Source of the DNA: Priapulus caudatus | Taxonomy: Eukaryota; Priapulida; Priapulimorpha; Priapulimorphida; Priapulidae | Direction of reading: 5' to 3' | DNA length: 43,625 nucleotides | NCBI RefSeq assembly: GCF_000485595.1 | Contig: NW_014577333.1 | Span: forward strand, 94,897-138,521 | Shown here: positions 12,946 to 22,160 of the stretch, piece by piece | Layout of the letters: the number at the start of each line of letters is the position of its first letter | Numbering within the stretch: the first letter of the stretch is position 1 | Notes under the pieces: model-generated | Told to the model about the DNA's origin: nothing | Seen by the model: the letters and a program-made list of their open reading frames with translations, nothing else | Databases searched by the model: none | Translations under genes and position numbers: made by a program

Positions 12946-13095
12946 CACAGGCACTTGAAGCATATCAACTGTAAGCGCACGGCGCGCCATTGCGCGTACA
13001 CTAATACATAGATATAAGACTCATATATCTATGTATTAGTGTACGCGCAATGGCGGCGCCGTGCGCTTACAGTTGATATGCTTCAAGTGCCTGTG
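12946..13095. mobile_element. Nested MITE 2, an almost perfect 150-bp palindrome
   Basis: Two arms of about 72 bases are reverse complements with very few mismatches, starting CACAGGCACTTGAAG. It is flanked by GGTGCGAC at 12938-12945 and 13096-13103, an 8-bp target duplication. The orthologous position in the copy B 5' LTR has GGTGCGAC only once, so this insertion is specific to copy A. The right half resembles MITE 1, so they belong to one family. It has no coding capacity. Confidence 0.92.
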
Positions 13096-13469
13096 GGTGC
13101 GACTACGAGGGAGACACTCGTGGAGGCTGCCTAGGTCTCCGCGAATCGAGGACGAACGTGAAGGAGAAGAGCGAAACCGGCGACGCCGTTAATCTTCAAT
13201 ATTAGTCTAGTGTTATTAGAATCGCCGCTGCATATACGGATGCAGGGAATTATTTGTAAACTAGTAGGAAGCAATAAAACTATAACCGTACAGTTAACCG
13301 AATCTAACTGTGTTCTGTTCCACTGGTACTACCTGTTATTTGCTACGTGCATCACCATCCTGCCTAACGGCAGGAGTAAACACTGAATCCAAACAACTAA
13401 GACACGCGTTAACTATTATAACGTCTGTCGTACCGTAGTCGGCTACTCCTAGGGCCACTACAGGCAAAA

Positions 13470-13531
13470 TGGAGGCTCGTCCGGATGTTTCGCTGAAACA
13501 CTACAGGTAAAATGGGGGCTCGTGCCGGGAT
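13470..13531 (+). other. Duplicated primer binding site, copy A
   Basis: Two tRNA-Pro-type primer binding sites, at 13470-13486 (one G missing relative to copy B) and 13513-13531, as described for copy B. They lie 7 bases after the LTR end. Confidence 0.75.
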
Positions 13532-13618
13532 GTTCGCATGAAGGAGTGGCAGTAGCAGGTGTACCAGTGTGAATACGGGGCTTTCTAACGCCCACGGAGA
13601 CCGATGGAGGGGGGATCA

Positions 13619-15013
13619 ATGCAATCGGAATGCAAAGCTGGCAGGCAGCGGCCGCGGAGGCAGATGAGTCATCGCTACACCAGCTGAGCGAAAGGGAAAA
13701 AGTGGACGAGTTTGTTATTTCAGAAGGGAGCAGCGTACGACGACCAGTCACGATGGCGTATCCACACCGGAGGAGTTTTCTTGGATAGGAAGATATCTCA
13801 GGAGGCACCCAAGGATTATAGGGAGAAAGATAATAGGATTAGAGAAGAAATTACAGGAAAACTGGGAGGACAATAAACAGGAAAGGGACAGAAATACCAC
13901 GCACCCTACCTCCGCTGGAATGAGCCAGGAAAATCTTACACTGGGAAGTCCGATCAGACAGCACGGCAGCATTCGGAAGGCAGAAAACAGCAGCGTGAAT
14001 TCTGATTTCTTACCTGACGGGAGCAGATATTTTGCAGGCACCTGAAAGAGATACGGCTACGGTTGGGCATATGCCATACACAAGGAAGGAGTCGATGCAA
14101 GGCATGCCGATAGCACGTAAGAGAAGTCCTTGCGCAGTACACCTGTAAAGGAACGAAAACCTCAGAACTTTAGGAAGGGAGATTGAACTGCCTTGAGCAC
14201 TTCCTAATTAAATTCGAGATGACGGCAAGCTATAATCAATGGTAGAGAATGCATGGGAATTCAGTTAGGATTATGCTTGGAAGGTGAAGCTCTAGAAGTG
14301 ATGATTGTTGCCTGTTTGCAACGCAGATTCGATCCTGTAGAGCGAATCCACGTTTATCGGAATGAGCTACGTCGTAGGAACAGAAGATATGAAGAGACAC
14401 CCGAGAATACGGCGCTGTCATGCGGCAGTTATTCGCTCGGGCATACCCTGCATGATAGGTTTTCAGACGAAGCAGATCCTGATCGATAAATACCTGGAAG
14501 GAATAGGAGATGTAAAAATACAGACGCTATGCACTCTTGCAAGGACCAAGCACACTGGACGAGGCTATAACTCGGTAGCACAGTATGAGGCCGTTACAAA
14601 AGAAACAGTACATCGCCGAAGCCGCCACCAGGTGAGGCACTTACGTACGAGCTGTGATGCAACCAGTGGATCCAGTGTCGAGTCGATGGGAAGAAATGCA
14701 AGGAGAAATGAGAAGCCTGCAGACTGGAAATGGTTAAGACTAGAAGGACATGGAAGGTCAAGTGCAACAAATACAGCTAGGGCTGGAGGCAGAAGTCAAA
14801 GTCGGGGGAAAGTAAGCAGAATGCCACCATTCAGCGGAATGGCAAAGCCTCCGCAGAATAGGACAAGAATAGCTGAAATAGAGTGTTATTATTGCAGGAG
14901 AAAGGGACACATGCAGAGAGATTGCCCACGGAGATTGCAATGCGGCAATATTTCAGATAATCGCGCACCACGGACAGGAGTTTGCCGAGATGAGTCAGCG
15001 ACCGTTAAACTAG
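13619..15013 (+). pseudogene. gag: gag of copy A, frameshifted
   Basis: Aligned with the intact copy B gag at nucleotide level, but interrupted by many one-base indels. Only fragments read through, for example 14362-15024. The CCHC zinc knuckle is present and keeps the canonical glycine before the histidine (CYYCRRKGHMQRDC), unlike copy B. The GTTAAAC heptamer before the TAG stop is conserved at 15004-15010. Here an upstream ATG near 13602 is in frame with gag, whereas in copy B it is not. Whether the frameshifts are real decay or sequencing error cannot be decided from this sequence. Confidence 0.85.
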
Positions 15014-15545
15014 GACGCGTCTAGAATAGAGTCGCGTAGCCTGGTCCATAGTAAGCCGACTGAGGGAGCTACACAACAATCTACTGGTTTTACACTCTCT
15101 CAGAAGGCAAGATAGAAGAAAGCGATGATACAGAAAATAGTTCAGACAAGGCTGAAGCCACACAGATACCTATTATCTTAGTAGCATCACTGCAATGTCA
15201 TTCCACATGGTGATACCTGTGAAAGTAGAGGGCTGGGACATGCCATTTTTAGTAGACAGCGGATCAAGTACGACGCTGATAAATGAAGATAGGTCAACGA
15301 CATCAAAGCAAGTACCGGGCTACAGCTGATAACAAGAAAGAGAGATCTGAAAATGGCGAACGGCGAAGCAATGGATAGTCCTGGAGAGACTGCTATCCAT
15401 CTAGAGATTGCCGAGCATACCTACGATAAGAAAACAATGGTTATTGCACAATTAGAGGATTTGGATGGAATTTTGGTACTCGACTTTCTCGTCCCAAACC
15501 ATGCTATCCTGACATTACTACATGAATGCTATCACTCGAGGGGAG
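14999..15545 (+). pseudogene. Aspartic protease region of copy A
   Basis: Corresponds to the copy B protease frame. The DSGSST active-site motif is encoded around 15255 and the GILVLDFL flap-side motif near 15470. Small deletions interrupt the frame, for example before 15295. Retropepsins cleave the Gag-Pol precursor during particle maturation. Confidence 0.75.
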
Positions 15546-15974
15546 AGAGATTCAAGAATTTTAGACAGGGGGAGAGGTAATGTAGACCAGTATACTGAAT
15601 GAAACGACGATGCTGAGGCCAGGGAAAAGATATAGAATCCCTGGATGGACTTATGCTGACGATAGAGTATCCAAAGCGAAGCATGTAAGGCTAGTGCTTA
15701 TCCAGAATTTTAAAAGCTGGAAACACAAGGGAGTCGGGTGGAACAGACGGTGTTCCGAGGCATGTGATGAAAGTACCCTTGTTATCTCCCACACAGGAGA
15801 GAAGCCTACCCTGTTGTTGGCAGTATCAAGTGGGAACTCAAACCAGTGGAGTTGGTGAGACACATCAAGGACAGCAGTTGGTGAGCGTTCTGGACGGCAT
15901 GGCACCACCAATTAGCTGATCACCTACAGAACCTACTAGATAGAGTAAGTACGTACGACTCGGTGTTAAATTGA

Positions 15975-16780
15975 GCACCGGAAGGACAGCATCACCAAAA
16001 TGCGGGTGCTTTGTCACGTAAGAGAGTGGGGAAATGCTCTAAAGAGAAGCTGCGCAGATAGCAGGCATGAAAGGATGGGAGAGGATGCGCGATCAGCGAT
16101 AGAGATGCACTCAGAGGAAGAGGAAACGCACGTTTAAGAGAAGAACAAGTAGTAGCGATGAACCACCAGCTGACGGAAGTTGGCGGCGAGAGGTTTCTAC
16201 ATGGAGATATGAACACACCAGTCGTAATGGGAGGAGAGACAATTCTTCATGTGAGGATAAGGAGCAGCGGTGGGCAGGTGTTAGTAGTGACTGAGGAGAG
16301 AGGGAGAGGATCGCAGAGAAAATCCCGAGAATTAGGGGGAAGACCATGATGTATGGAACCGGAAATATTTGGAGATTACAGGATAAGGAAACTTGTGATT
16401 GTTTTCTTCAAGGAACGAAAAAAAGCGGCGTTGGACAGACCTGCCGTTTGCAGAAATTGCAGGAATGGGATCGGAGGCAAGGCGTACTGGGGCAGTGGAA
16501 TCAATTAGAGGTGCAGGAAGGTCAATTGTATAGACGTTTCAGGAGACTCTAGTCACGCCGACTCATCCCATACTTCAGCTGGTGATACCTAAGGAATTGC
16601 CAAAAGAAAATAATTCAGCAATTACATTACCATCGTACAGCAGGACATCAAGGAGAGAAACGGAGTAGAGCCAGCATTTAGCAACGGTTCTACTGCGCAC
16701 ACTCACGAAGGATTTCAAGAGATGTGCCAGTACTGCACTGTCTGTGCTCGGAAGCAACCTGGAAAAGGTTGAGAAGGGAA
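15975..16780 (+). pseudogene. RNase H tail and integrase zinc finger of copy A
   Basis: Starts just after the deletion junction with the same NAGALSR-type end of RNase H as copy B, then the linker and the integrase H2C2 finger (about 16620-16750). It is broken by numerous indels. There is no integrase catalytic core before the 3' LTR at 16920. Confidence 0.7.
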
Positions 16781-16919
16781 AGGTTAAAACAGTCGTGGGG
16801 GTAGGAGCGAGTTGAGGAAAGAAAAGGGAAGGCAGAGGGAGAAGTTGAGGCGAGTAAAAGTTAGAATTGAAGACAAAGGCGTAAATCCGAGGGGCGGATA
16901 ACAATAGAAGTTGGGGGAG

Positions 16920-17852
16920 TGTGAGATTTTCGGGGGTGTGTAACTCACAGAGCAGTAGACTATCAGGAATGGCATAGATTGGAACTGGCAGTATACGATA
17001 GAATAACCATATATTGACTAGAGAGACGAGAAATATAGACGCGCAACATAAATATATCAACATACACCTGGGCGCTCAGCCAATCTTGGATCATACGGCA
17101 GGGAGGTCAGTAGCAAAAATGGACTTATACGGAAAAGCGATAACGCCATAATACAGAGTAATAATATCAACTCCTGTTATGTCTATTGGTCATCATAATA
17201 TACAAGGAGATTTGGAATAGAAATGAATTAGTCTAGGTTCGTCGAAGGAGAGGAACTATTTACTTTAGAAACCGATTGCATCAGATGGTCAATAATCGTA
17301 CAAAGCACGGGTTGCGTTAGCAGTGTGAAACGCATTTCAACCCACGCCACGATACGAAATCCTGCGCAGTGTTTGACAACGCTGCTAAACAACGCGCACG
17401 TTGGGGGGCGGTGCCAGCTAGGTATATAATGAGCGCGCCGAATCCGCCAGAAGCCAGGGCGTATATTTTTCAGTCTAGGTAGCGAAGAAGAAAAAGCAAG
17501 CATAGAAGAAGAGGAGAAAGAAAGAGGGAGAAGCACTTTTAGGTCTCGAGTGAGAAAGATAACAGAGGGATTAGAAGCATGGGGTTTTCAGGTAGCATGT
17601 TGAAAACTGCCCCAAGCAGAACAACTGGGAGAGGGGATAAAACGGTTGCAAAGACGAGAAGAACGGGCATCTTCAGTTTGGCGAGAAGCCAGGAGCCGAC
17701 TACGAGGGGCAGGACACCCGTGACGGCTTGCTAGAGTCTACGCGAAAGCGGGGACAAACGTGAAGGCGGAGGAAGACGAACGAGGGGGAATTATTTGTAA
17801 ACCTAGTAGGAAGCAATAAACTATAACCGTACAGTTAAGCCGAATATAACTG
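16920..17852 (+). repeat. 3' LTR of copy A, truncated
   Basis: Begins TGTGAGATTTT after a purine-rich stretch (AGAAGTTGGGGGAG). It follows the copy B 3' LTR, with many indels, up to CGAATATAACTG. At 17852 homology stops, and the final roughly 150 LTR bases are replaced by CTCCTCC plus a CA/TA array. No MITE is present, matching the copy B 3' LTR. Confidence 0.85.
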
Positions 17853-17868
17853 CTGTATCTCCTCCTTT

Positions 17869-17870
<2 letters not shown>

Positions 17871-17907
<37 letters not shown>

Positions 17908-18830
17908 GCGTTAGTGTGCGTGCGTGCATGCGTGCATACGTTTATGAGTGCGTGTGTGTGCGCGCGTGCGCGCGTGCGTGCGTCTGCTGCAGAATTGGTG
18001 AGGAGCAAGTGCCCAGTCGTGATTCACGCTTAATGAAGTGGTGAATTCTTCCCTCGCCAAACGATTTGTTCAGATAAAAATCCCCGGCTGGCATTTGTCG
18101 TTCCAATCAGTATACATGACGGCATAAAGGCGACACTGACAGAAAATCGAACGACAATGGCCGATGTAACAACAGCGGCTTCTACTTTCGATGTCGTCCC
18201 TACTTTATCGTCGCTGTCCGCGCGTGCTCCCAGGCGTGTATCGCCAGTCGATGGCCTATGTGAAAAGAAATTTTACTAAACGGAACGTGGACGTTGACGT
18301 AAATACAGTTGTTGCGTTCGCCGTATACGTGATTGCATACCAGTTATTTTGGTTAACCAAGGCATCGCTACAAAACTAGCAACGCAAGGAGTAATGAGAT
18401 AGATTCGTTATGCTGCTGCTGCTGCTGCTGCTCGGTCGACGATCACGCACATAGCACGATGTGCAACTATTACGCCGCTGTATACGCGTAACGACGTTAT
18501 ACAAGCTACAGAGACTGTCGCAATCGGCGACGTGCGTGCGTTCGTGCGTTGTACGTGTGTGGTGCGTGATGCGTGATGCGTGCTTAAATGCGTGCGCGCA
18601 TGCGAGCGTGCGTGCATGCGTGCGTGCGTGCGTGCGTGCTTGCGTATGCTTGCATGCATGCATGCGTGCGTGCGTGCGTGCGCCTGCGTGCGTGCGTATG
18701 TGTTTGCTTGTACACAAACAGATTTGTAAGGTGGGGCTAGCGTTGAAGTGTGTAGAGCGCAGAATTCTCAGATTTTCGTTTATCGTGTCACGGAGCATGG
18801 CGCCAGTGATGGAGCGAGCCAGCATATAGA
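17871..18830 (+). repeat. Duplicated block C, copy 1
   Basis: Starts in a CA/TA array and contains about 560 bases (17908-18470) that recur at 31617-32245. It also has a CTG run at 18413-18432 and a GCGTGCGT-type array at about 18540-18700. It ends with GCGAGCCAGCATATAGAAC just before the TAG array that flanks LTR copy B. No coding sequence is recognised. Confidence 0.85.
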
Positions 18831-19300
18831 ACAGTAGTAGTAGTAGTAGTGGTAGTAGTAGTATAGTATATTAGTAGTAGTGTAGTATAGTAGTGTGGAG
18901 ATTTCGGGGGTGTGTAACTCACAGGAGCAGTAGACAAGATCAGGATGGATAGATTGAACTAGCAGTATAGATAGAATAACCATATATTGACTAGAGAAAG
19001 GATGAAATATAGACCGCACATAGATATATCAACATGCACCTGGGCGCAGCCATCTTGGATCATACGGAGGGGGTCCAGGGAAAACAAAGAGTGTATACGC
19101 GAAAAGCGATAACGAAATATATAGAGTATAATAATCAACGCGGTTATGTACTATTGGTCAGAATAATGTACGAGGAGATTTGAATAGAATGAATAGTCTC
19201 AGTTGTCGAAGAGAGGAATATTTACTTAGAAACGAGTTGCATCAGATGGTACAAAAATCGTACCAGCCACGGGTTGCGTCAGCAGGTGAAACGATTGCAC

Positions 19301-19393
19301 CACAGGCACAGGCACTAGCTATATATTTATGTGTCAGTGTGCGCGCAATGGCGGCGGCGTGTGTTTACAGTTGAAACGCTTCAAGTGCCTGTG
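19301..19393. mobile_element. Nested MITE 1 in copy B 5' LTR
   Basis: Ends are CACAGGCAC and GTGCCTGTG. It is flanked by GATTGCAC at 19293-19300 and 19394-19401. The paired 3' LTR has a single GATTTCAC at the same place, which is the pre-insertion site. The 8-bp target duplication suggests hAT-like mobilisation. The right half is related to the 150-bp palindrome at 12946-13095. Confidence 0.88.
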
Positions 19394-19475
19394 GATTGCA
19401 CCAGCGAACGAAATCTGCGTAGTGTTTTAACAGCGCGTGCTAAACAACGGCACGTAGGGGGTGGTGCCAGCTAGG

Positions 19476-19483
19476 TATATAAG
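19476..19483 (+). promoter_or_regulatory. TATA box of the 5' LTR
   Basis: TATATAAG in the middle of the LTR, followed by a purine-rich leader. Transcription would start roughly 25-30 bases downstream (about 19505-19512), marking the U3/R boundary. The same box is kept in the 3' LTR at 24043-24050. Confidence 0.7.
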
Positions 19484-19790
19484 ACGCGCCGAATCGCAGA
19501 GCAAGGGCGTTATTTTTCAGGTCTAGGTAGGAAGAAGAAAAAGAAGAAGAAGACGAAGAGAAAGAGGGAGAAAGCACTTTAGGTCTTGAGGAGAGAGATA
19601 ACAGAGGGAATAGAAGCACGGGTTTTCAGGTAAGTGAAAACCGGAGAACAACGGGAGAGGGGAATAAAACGGGAAAGGGGAAGAACGGGATTTCAGTTAG
19701 GGAGAGCCAGGTGCGACTACGAGGGAGACACTCGTGGAGGCTGCCTAGGTCTCCGCGAATCGAGGACGAACGTGAAAGGAGAAGACGAAA

Positions 19791-19856
19791 CCGGCGACGC
19801 GTTAATTCTTCAATATTAGTCTAGTGGTTATAGAATCCGCTGCATATACGGATGCA
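19791..19856 (+). other. 5'-LTR-specific insert with tRNA 5'-half-like features
   Basis: Absent from both 3' LTRs, where GACGAAAC and GGGGAATTATT lie almost side by side. Within it TAGTCTAGTGG (19817-19827) fits the Pol III A-box consensus and reads like a tRNA D arm. CTGCAT and ATGCAG (19840-19855) can pair as an anticodon-like hairpin. No B box follows. It could be a tRNA-derived fragment or a coincidence. Confidence 0.4.
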
Positions 19857-19885
19857 GGGGAATTATTTGTAAACTAGTAGGAAGC

Positions 19886-19891
19886 AATAAA
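19886..19891 (+). terminator. Polyadenylation signal AATAAA in the 5' LTR
   Basis: AATAAA about 400 bases after the TATA box. It is matched at 24396-24401 in the 3' LTR, where it would direct polyadenylation of the genomic RNA. Confidence 0.65.
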
Positions 19892-20082
19892 ACTATAACC
19901 GTACAGTTAACCGAATCTAACTGTGTTCTGTTCCACTGGTACTACCTGTTATTTGCTACGTGGCATCACCATCCTGCCTAACGGCAGGAGTAAACACTGA
20001 ATCCAAACAACTAAGACACGCGTTAACTATATAACGTCTGTCGTACCGTAGTCGGCTACTCCTAGGGCCACTACAGGCAAAA

Positions 20083-20146
20083 TGGAGGCTCGTCCGGGAT
20101 GTTTCGCATGAAACACTACAGGTAAAATGGGGGCTCGTGCCGGGAT
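20083..20146 (+). other. Tandemly duplicated tRNA-Pro-type primer binding site
   Basis: TGGAGGCTCGTCCGGGAT at 20083-20100 differs by one base from the complement of the tRNA-Pro 3' end, a primer site used by several retroelements. A second copy at 20128-20146 restores the GGGGG but has one inserted G. The repeat unit is 45 bp and includes the last seven LTR bases (CACTACA at 20069 and 20114). The primer site was therefore duplicated together with the LTR terminus. The first copy lies at the normal distance from the LTR. Confidence 0.85.
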
Positions 20147-20235
20147 GTTCGCATGAAGGAGTGGCAGTAGCAGGTGTACCAGTGTGAATACGGGGCTTTC
20201 TAACGCCCACGGAGACCCGATGGAGGGGGGATCCA

Positions 20236-21645
20236 ATGCAATCGGAATGCAAAGCTGGCAGGCAGCGGGCCGCGGAGGCAGATGAGTCATCGCTACACCA
20301 GCTGAGCGAAAGGGAAAAAGTGGACGAGTTTGTTATTTTCAGAAGGGAGCAGGTACCGACGACCAGTCACGATGGCGTATCCACACCGGAGGAGTTTTCT
20401 TGGGATAGGAAGATATCTCAGGAGGCACCCAAGGATTATAGGGAGAAGATAATAGGATTAGAGAAGAAATTACAGGAAAACTGGGAGGACAATAAACAGG
20501 AAAGGGGACAGAAATACCACGCACCCCTACCCTCCGCTGGAATGAGCCAGGAAAGCTTACACTGGGGAAGTCCGATCAGACAGCACGGCAGCATTCGGAA
20601 GGCAGAAAACAGCAGCGTGAATTCTGATTTCTTACCTGACGGGGAAGCAGATATTTTGCAGGCACCTGAAAGAGATACGGCTACGGTTGGGCATATGCCA
20701 TACACAAGGAAGGAGTCGATGCAAGGCATGCCGATAGCACGTAAGAGAAGTCCTTGGCGCAGTACACCTGTAAAGGAACGAAAACCTCAGAACTTTAGGA
20801 AGGGAGATGGAACTGCCTTGGAGCACTTCCTAATTAAATTCGAGATGACGGCAAGCTATAATCAATGGCTAGAGAATGCATGGGGAATTCAGTTAGGATT
20901 ATGCTTGGAAGGTGAAGCTCTAGAAGTGATGATTGTTGCCTGTTTGCAACGCAGATTCGATCCTGTAGAGCGAATCCACGTTTATCGGAATGAGCTACGT
21001 CGTAGGAACAGAAGATATGAAGAGACACCCGAGGAATACGGCGCTGTCATGCGGCAGTTATTCGCTCGGGCATACCCTGGCATGATAGGTTTTCAGACGA
21101 AGCAGATCCTGATCGATAAATACCTGGAAGGAATAGGAGATGTAAAAATACAACGCTATGCACTCTTGCAAGGACCAAGCACACTGGACGAGGCTATAAC
21201 TCGGGTAGCACAGTATGAGGCCGTTACAAAAGAAACAGTACATCGCCGAAAGCCGCCACCAGGTGGAGGCACTTACGTACGAGCTGTGATGCAACCAGTG
21301 GATCCAGTGTCGAGTCGATGGGAAGAAATGCAAGGAGAAATGAGAAGCCTGAGACAGGAAATGGTTAAGACTAGGAAGGACATGGAAGGTCAAGTGCAAC
21401 AAAATACAGCTAGGGCTGGAGGCAGAAGTCAAAGGTCGGGGGAAAGTAAGCAGAATGCACCATTCAGCGGAATGGCAAAGCCTCCGCAGAATAGGACAAG
21501 AATAGCTGAAATAGAGTGTTATTATTGCAGGAGAAAGGAACACATGCAGAGAGATTGCCCACGACGATTGCAATGCGGCAATATTTCAGATAATCGCGCA
21601 CCACGGACAGGAGTTGCCGAGATGAGTCAGCGACCGTTAAACTAG
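20236..21645 (+). CDS. gag: Gag polyprotein of LTR retrotransposon copy B
   Basis: An intact 469-codon ORF, the only long ORF in the window that is not a repeat translation. Residues 64-90 are a charged, probably coiled-coil segment. Residues about 182-335 match the retrotransposon Gag capsid-like fold (FLIKFEMTASYNQW, then EEYGAVMRQLFARAYP and DKYLEGIGD). Residues 361-390 form a second helical segment, and C428-C431-H436-C441 is a CCHC zinc knuckle for RNA binding. The usual glycine before the zinc-binding histidine is glutamate here but glycine in copy A. The chosen start is the first in-frame ATG; another ATG 16 bases upstream is out of frame. The stop is TAG immediately after GTTAAAC, a likely -1 frameshift site into protease. 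The leader from the LTR is 160 bases. Gag would assemble cytoplasmic particles that package the element RNA. Confidence 0.9.
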   Translation: MQSECKAGRQRAAEADESSLHQLSEREKVDEFVIFRREQVPTTSHDGVSTPEEFSWDRKISQEAPKDYREKIIGLEKKLQENWEDNKQERGQKYHAPLPSAGMSQESLHWGSPIRQHGSIRKAENSSVNSDFLPDGEADILQAPERDTATVGHMPYTRKESMQGMPIARKRSPWRSTPVKERKPQNFRKGDGTALEHFLIKFEMTASYNQWLENAWGIQLGLCLEGEALEVMIVACLQRRFDPVERIHVYRNELRRRNRRYEETPEEYGAVMRQLFARAYPGMIGFQTKQILIDKYLEGIGDVKIQRYALLQGPSTLDEAITRVAQYEAVTKETVHRRKPPPGGGTYVRAVMQPVDPVSSRWEEMQGEMRSLRQEMVKTRKDMEGQVQQNTARAGGRSQRSGESKQNAPFSGMAKPPQNRTRIAEIECYYCRRKEHMQRDCPRRLQCGNISDNRAPRTGVAEMSQRPLN

Positions 21646-22160
21646 GACGGTCTAAGAATAGAGTCGGTAGCCTGGTCCATAGTAAGCCGACTGAGGGAGC
21701 TACACAACAATCTACTGGTTTTACACTCTCTCAGAAGGGCAAGATAGAAGAAAGCGATGATACAGAAAATAGTTCAGACAAGGCTGAAGCCACACAGATA
21801 CCTATTATCTTAGTAGCATCACTGCAATGTCATTCCACATGGGTGATACCTGTGAAAGTAGAGGGCTGGGACATGCCATTTTTAGTAGACAGCGGATCAA
21901 GTACGACGCTGATAAATGAAGATAGGTTCAACGACATCAAAGCAAGTACCGGGCTACAGCTGATAACAAGAAAGAGAGATCTGAAAATGGCGAACGGCGA
22001 AGCAATGGATAGTCCTGGAGAGACTGCTATCCATCTAGAGATTGCCGAGCATACCTACGATAAGAAAACAATGGTTATTGCACAATTAGAGGATTTGGAT
22101 GGAATTTTGGTACTCGACTTTCTCGTCCCAAACCATGCTATCCTGAACATTACTACATGA
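21594..22160 (+). CDS. Aspartic protease (retropepsin) of copy B, in the -1 frame
   Basis: Open frame of 188 codons overlapping the end of gag, with no stop across the overlap. It would be expressed by -1 frameshifting at 21636-21642 rather than from its own ATG. Residue 99 is the catalytic Asp of DSGSSTTLI, preceded by the hydrophobic WDMPFLV strand. GILVLDFL at residues 170-177 is the second retropepsin signature, with V where G is usual. A TGA ends the frame at 22158-22160. The linker continues in another frame, so Pol is truncated in this sequence. The enzyme works as a homodimer that cuts Gag and Gag-Pol. Confidence 0.82.
   Translation, partial: SRTTDRSCRDESATVKLGRSKNRVGSLVHSKPTEGATQQSTGFTLSQKGKIEESDDTENSSDKAEATQIPIILVASLQCHSTWVIPVKVEGWDMPFLVDSGSSTTLINEDRFNDIKASTGLQLITRKRDLKMANGEAMDSPGETAIHLEIAEHTYDKKTMVIAQLEDLDGILVLDFLVPNHAILNITT
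21636..21642 (+). promoter_or_regulatory. Programmed -1 ribosomal frameshift heptamer
   Basis: G TTA AAC in the gag frame, directly followed by the gag TAG stop. GUUAAAC is a slippery heptamer known from equine arteritis virus. Slipping by -1 gives GTT AAA C and enters the open protease frame. AGTCGG (21662-21667) and CCGACT (21687-21692) can form a stem downstream, though 19 bases is a longer spacer than usual. The heptamer is also conserved in copy A. Confidence 0.7.

Larger units (their letters stand above)
12127..13462 (+). repeat. 5' LTR of copy A
   Basis: Starts TGTGGAG and ends CACTACA, the same ends as the copy B LTRs. It is longer than the other LTRs because two MITE insertions (12530-12624 and 12946-13095) are nested in it. 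It also carries the extra segment of about 66 bases seen in the copy B 5' LTR but absent from both 3' LTRs. Confidence 0.88.
12127..17852 (+). mobile_element. LTR retrotransposon copy A (Ty3/gypsy type, deleted, 3' LTR truncated)
   Basis: Near-identical to copy B (18894-24585) but peppered with one-base indels that break every frame. It retains a 5' LTR, duplicated primer binding site, gag, protease, RNase H tail, integrase H2C2 finger and a 3' LTR lacking about its last 150 bases. It shares with copy B the reverse transcriptase deletion, the first MITE in the 5' LTR and the TAG-rich 5' flank. The two are therefore copies of one insertion event rather than independent insertions. The indel noise and the nearby N gap leave open that A is an assembly duplicate or alternative haplotype. 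Confidence 0.88.
18894..20075 (+). repeat. 5' LTR of copy B
   Basis: 1182 bp, with a TATA box at 19476, an AATAAA at 19886, a nested 93-bp MITE (19301-19393) and an extra segment of about 66 bases (about 19791-19856) not found in the 3' LTR. After subtracting the insertions it remains visibly diverged from its own 3' LTR. It is nearly identical, indels aside, to the copy A 5' LTR. Confidence 0.93.

Noticed and set aside
18890-18893. GTAG as a firm target-site duplication for copy B
   Set aside because: Both flanks are TAG arrays, so any 4-base match is expected.
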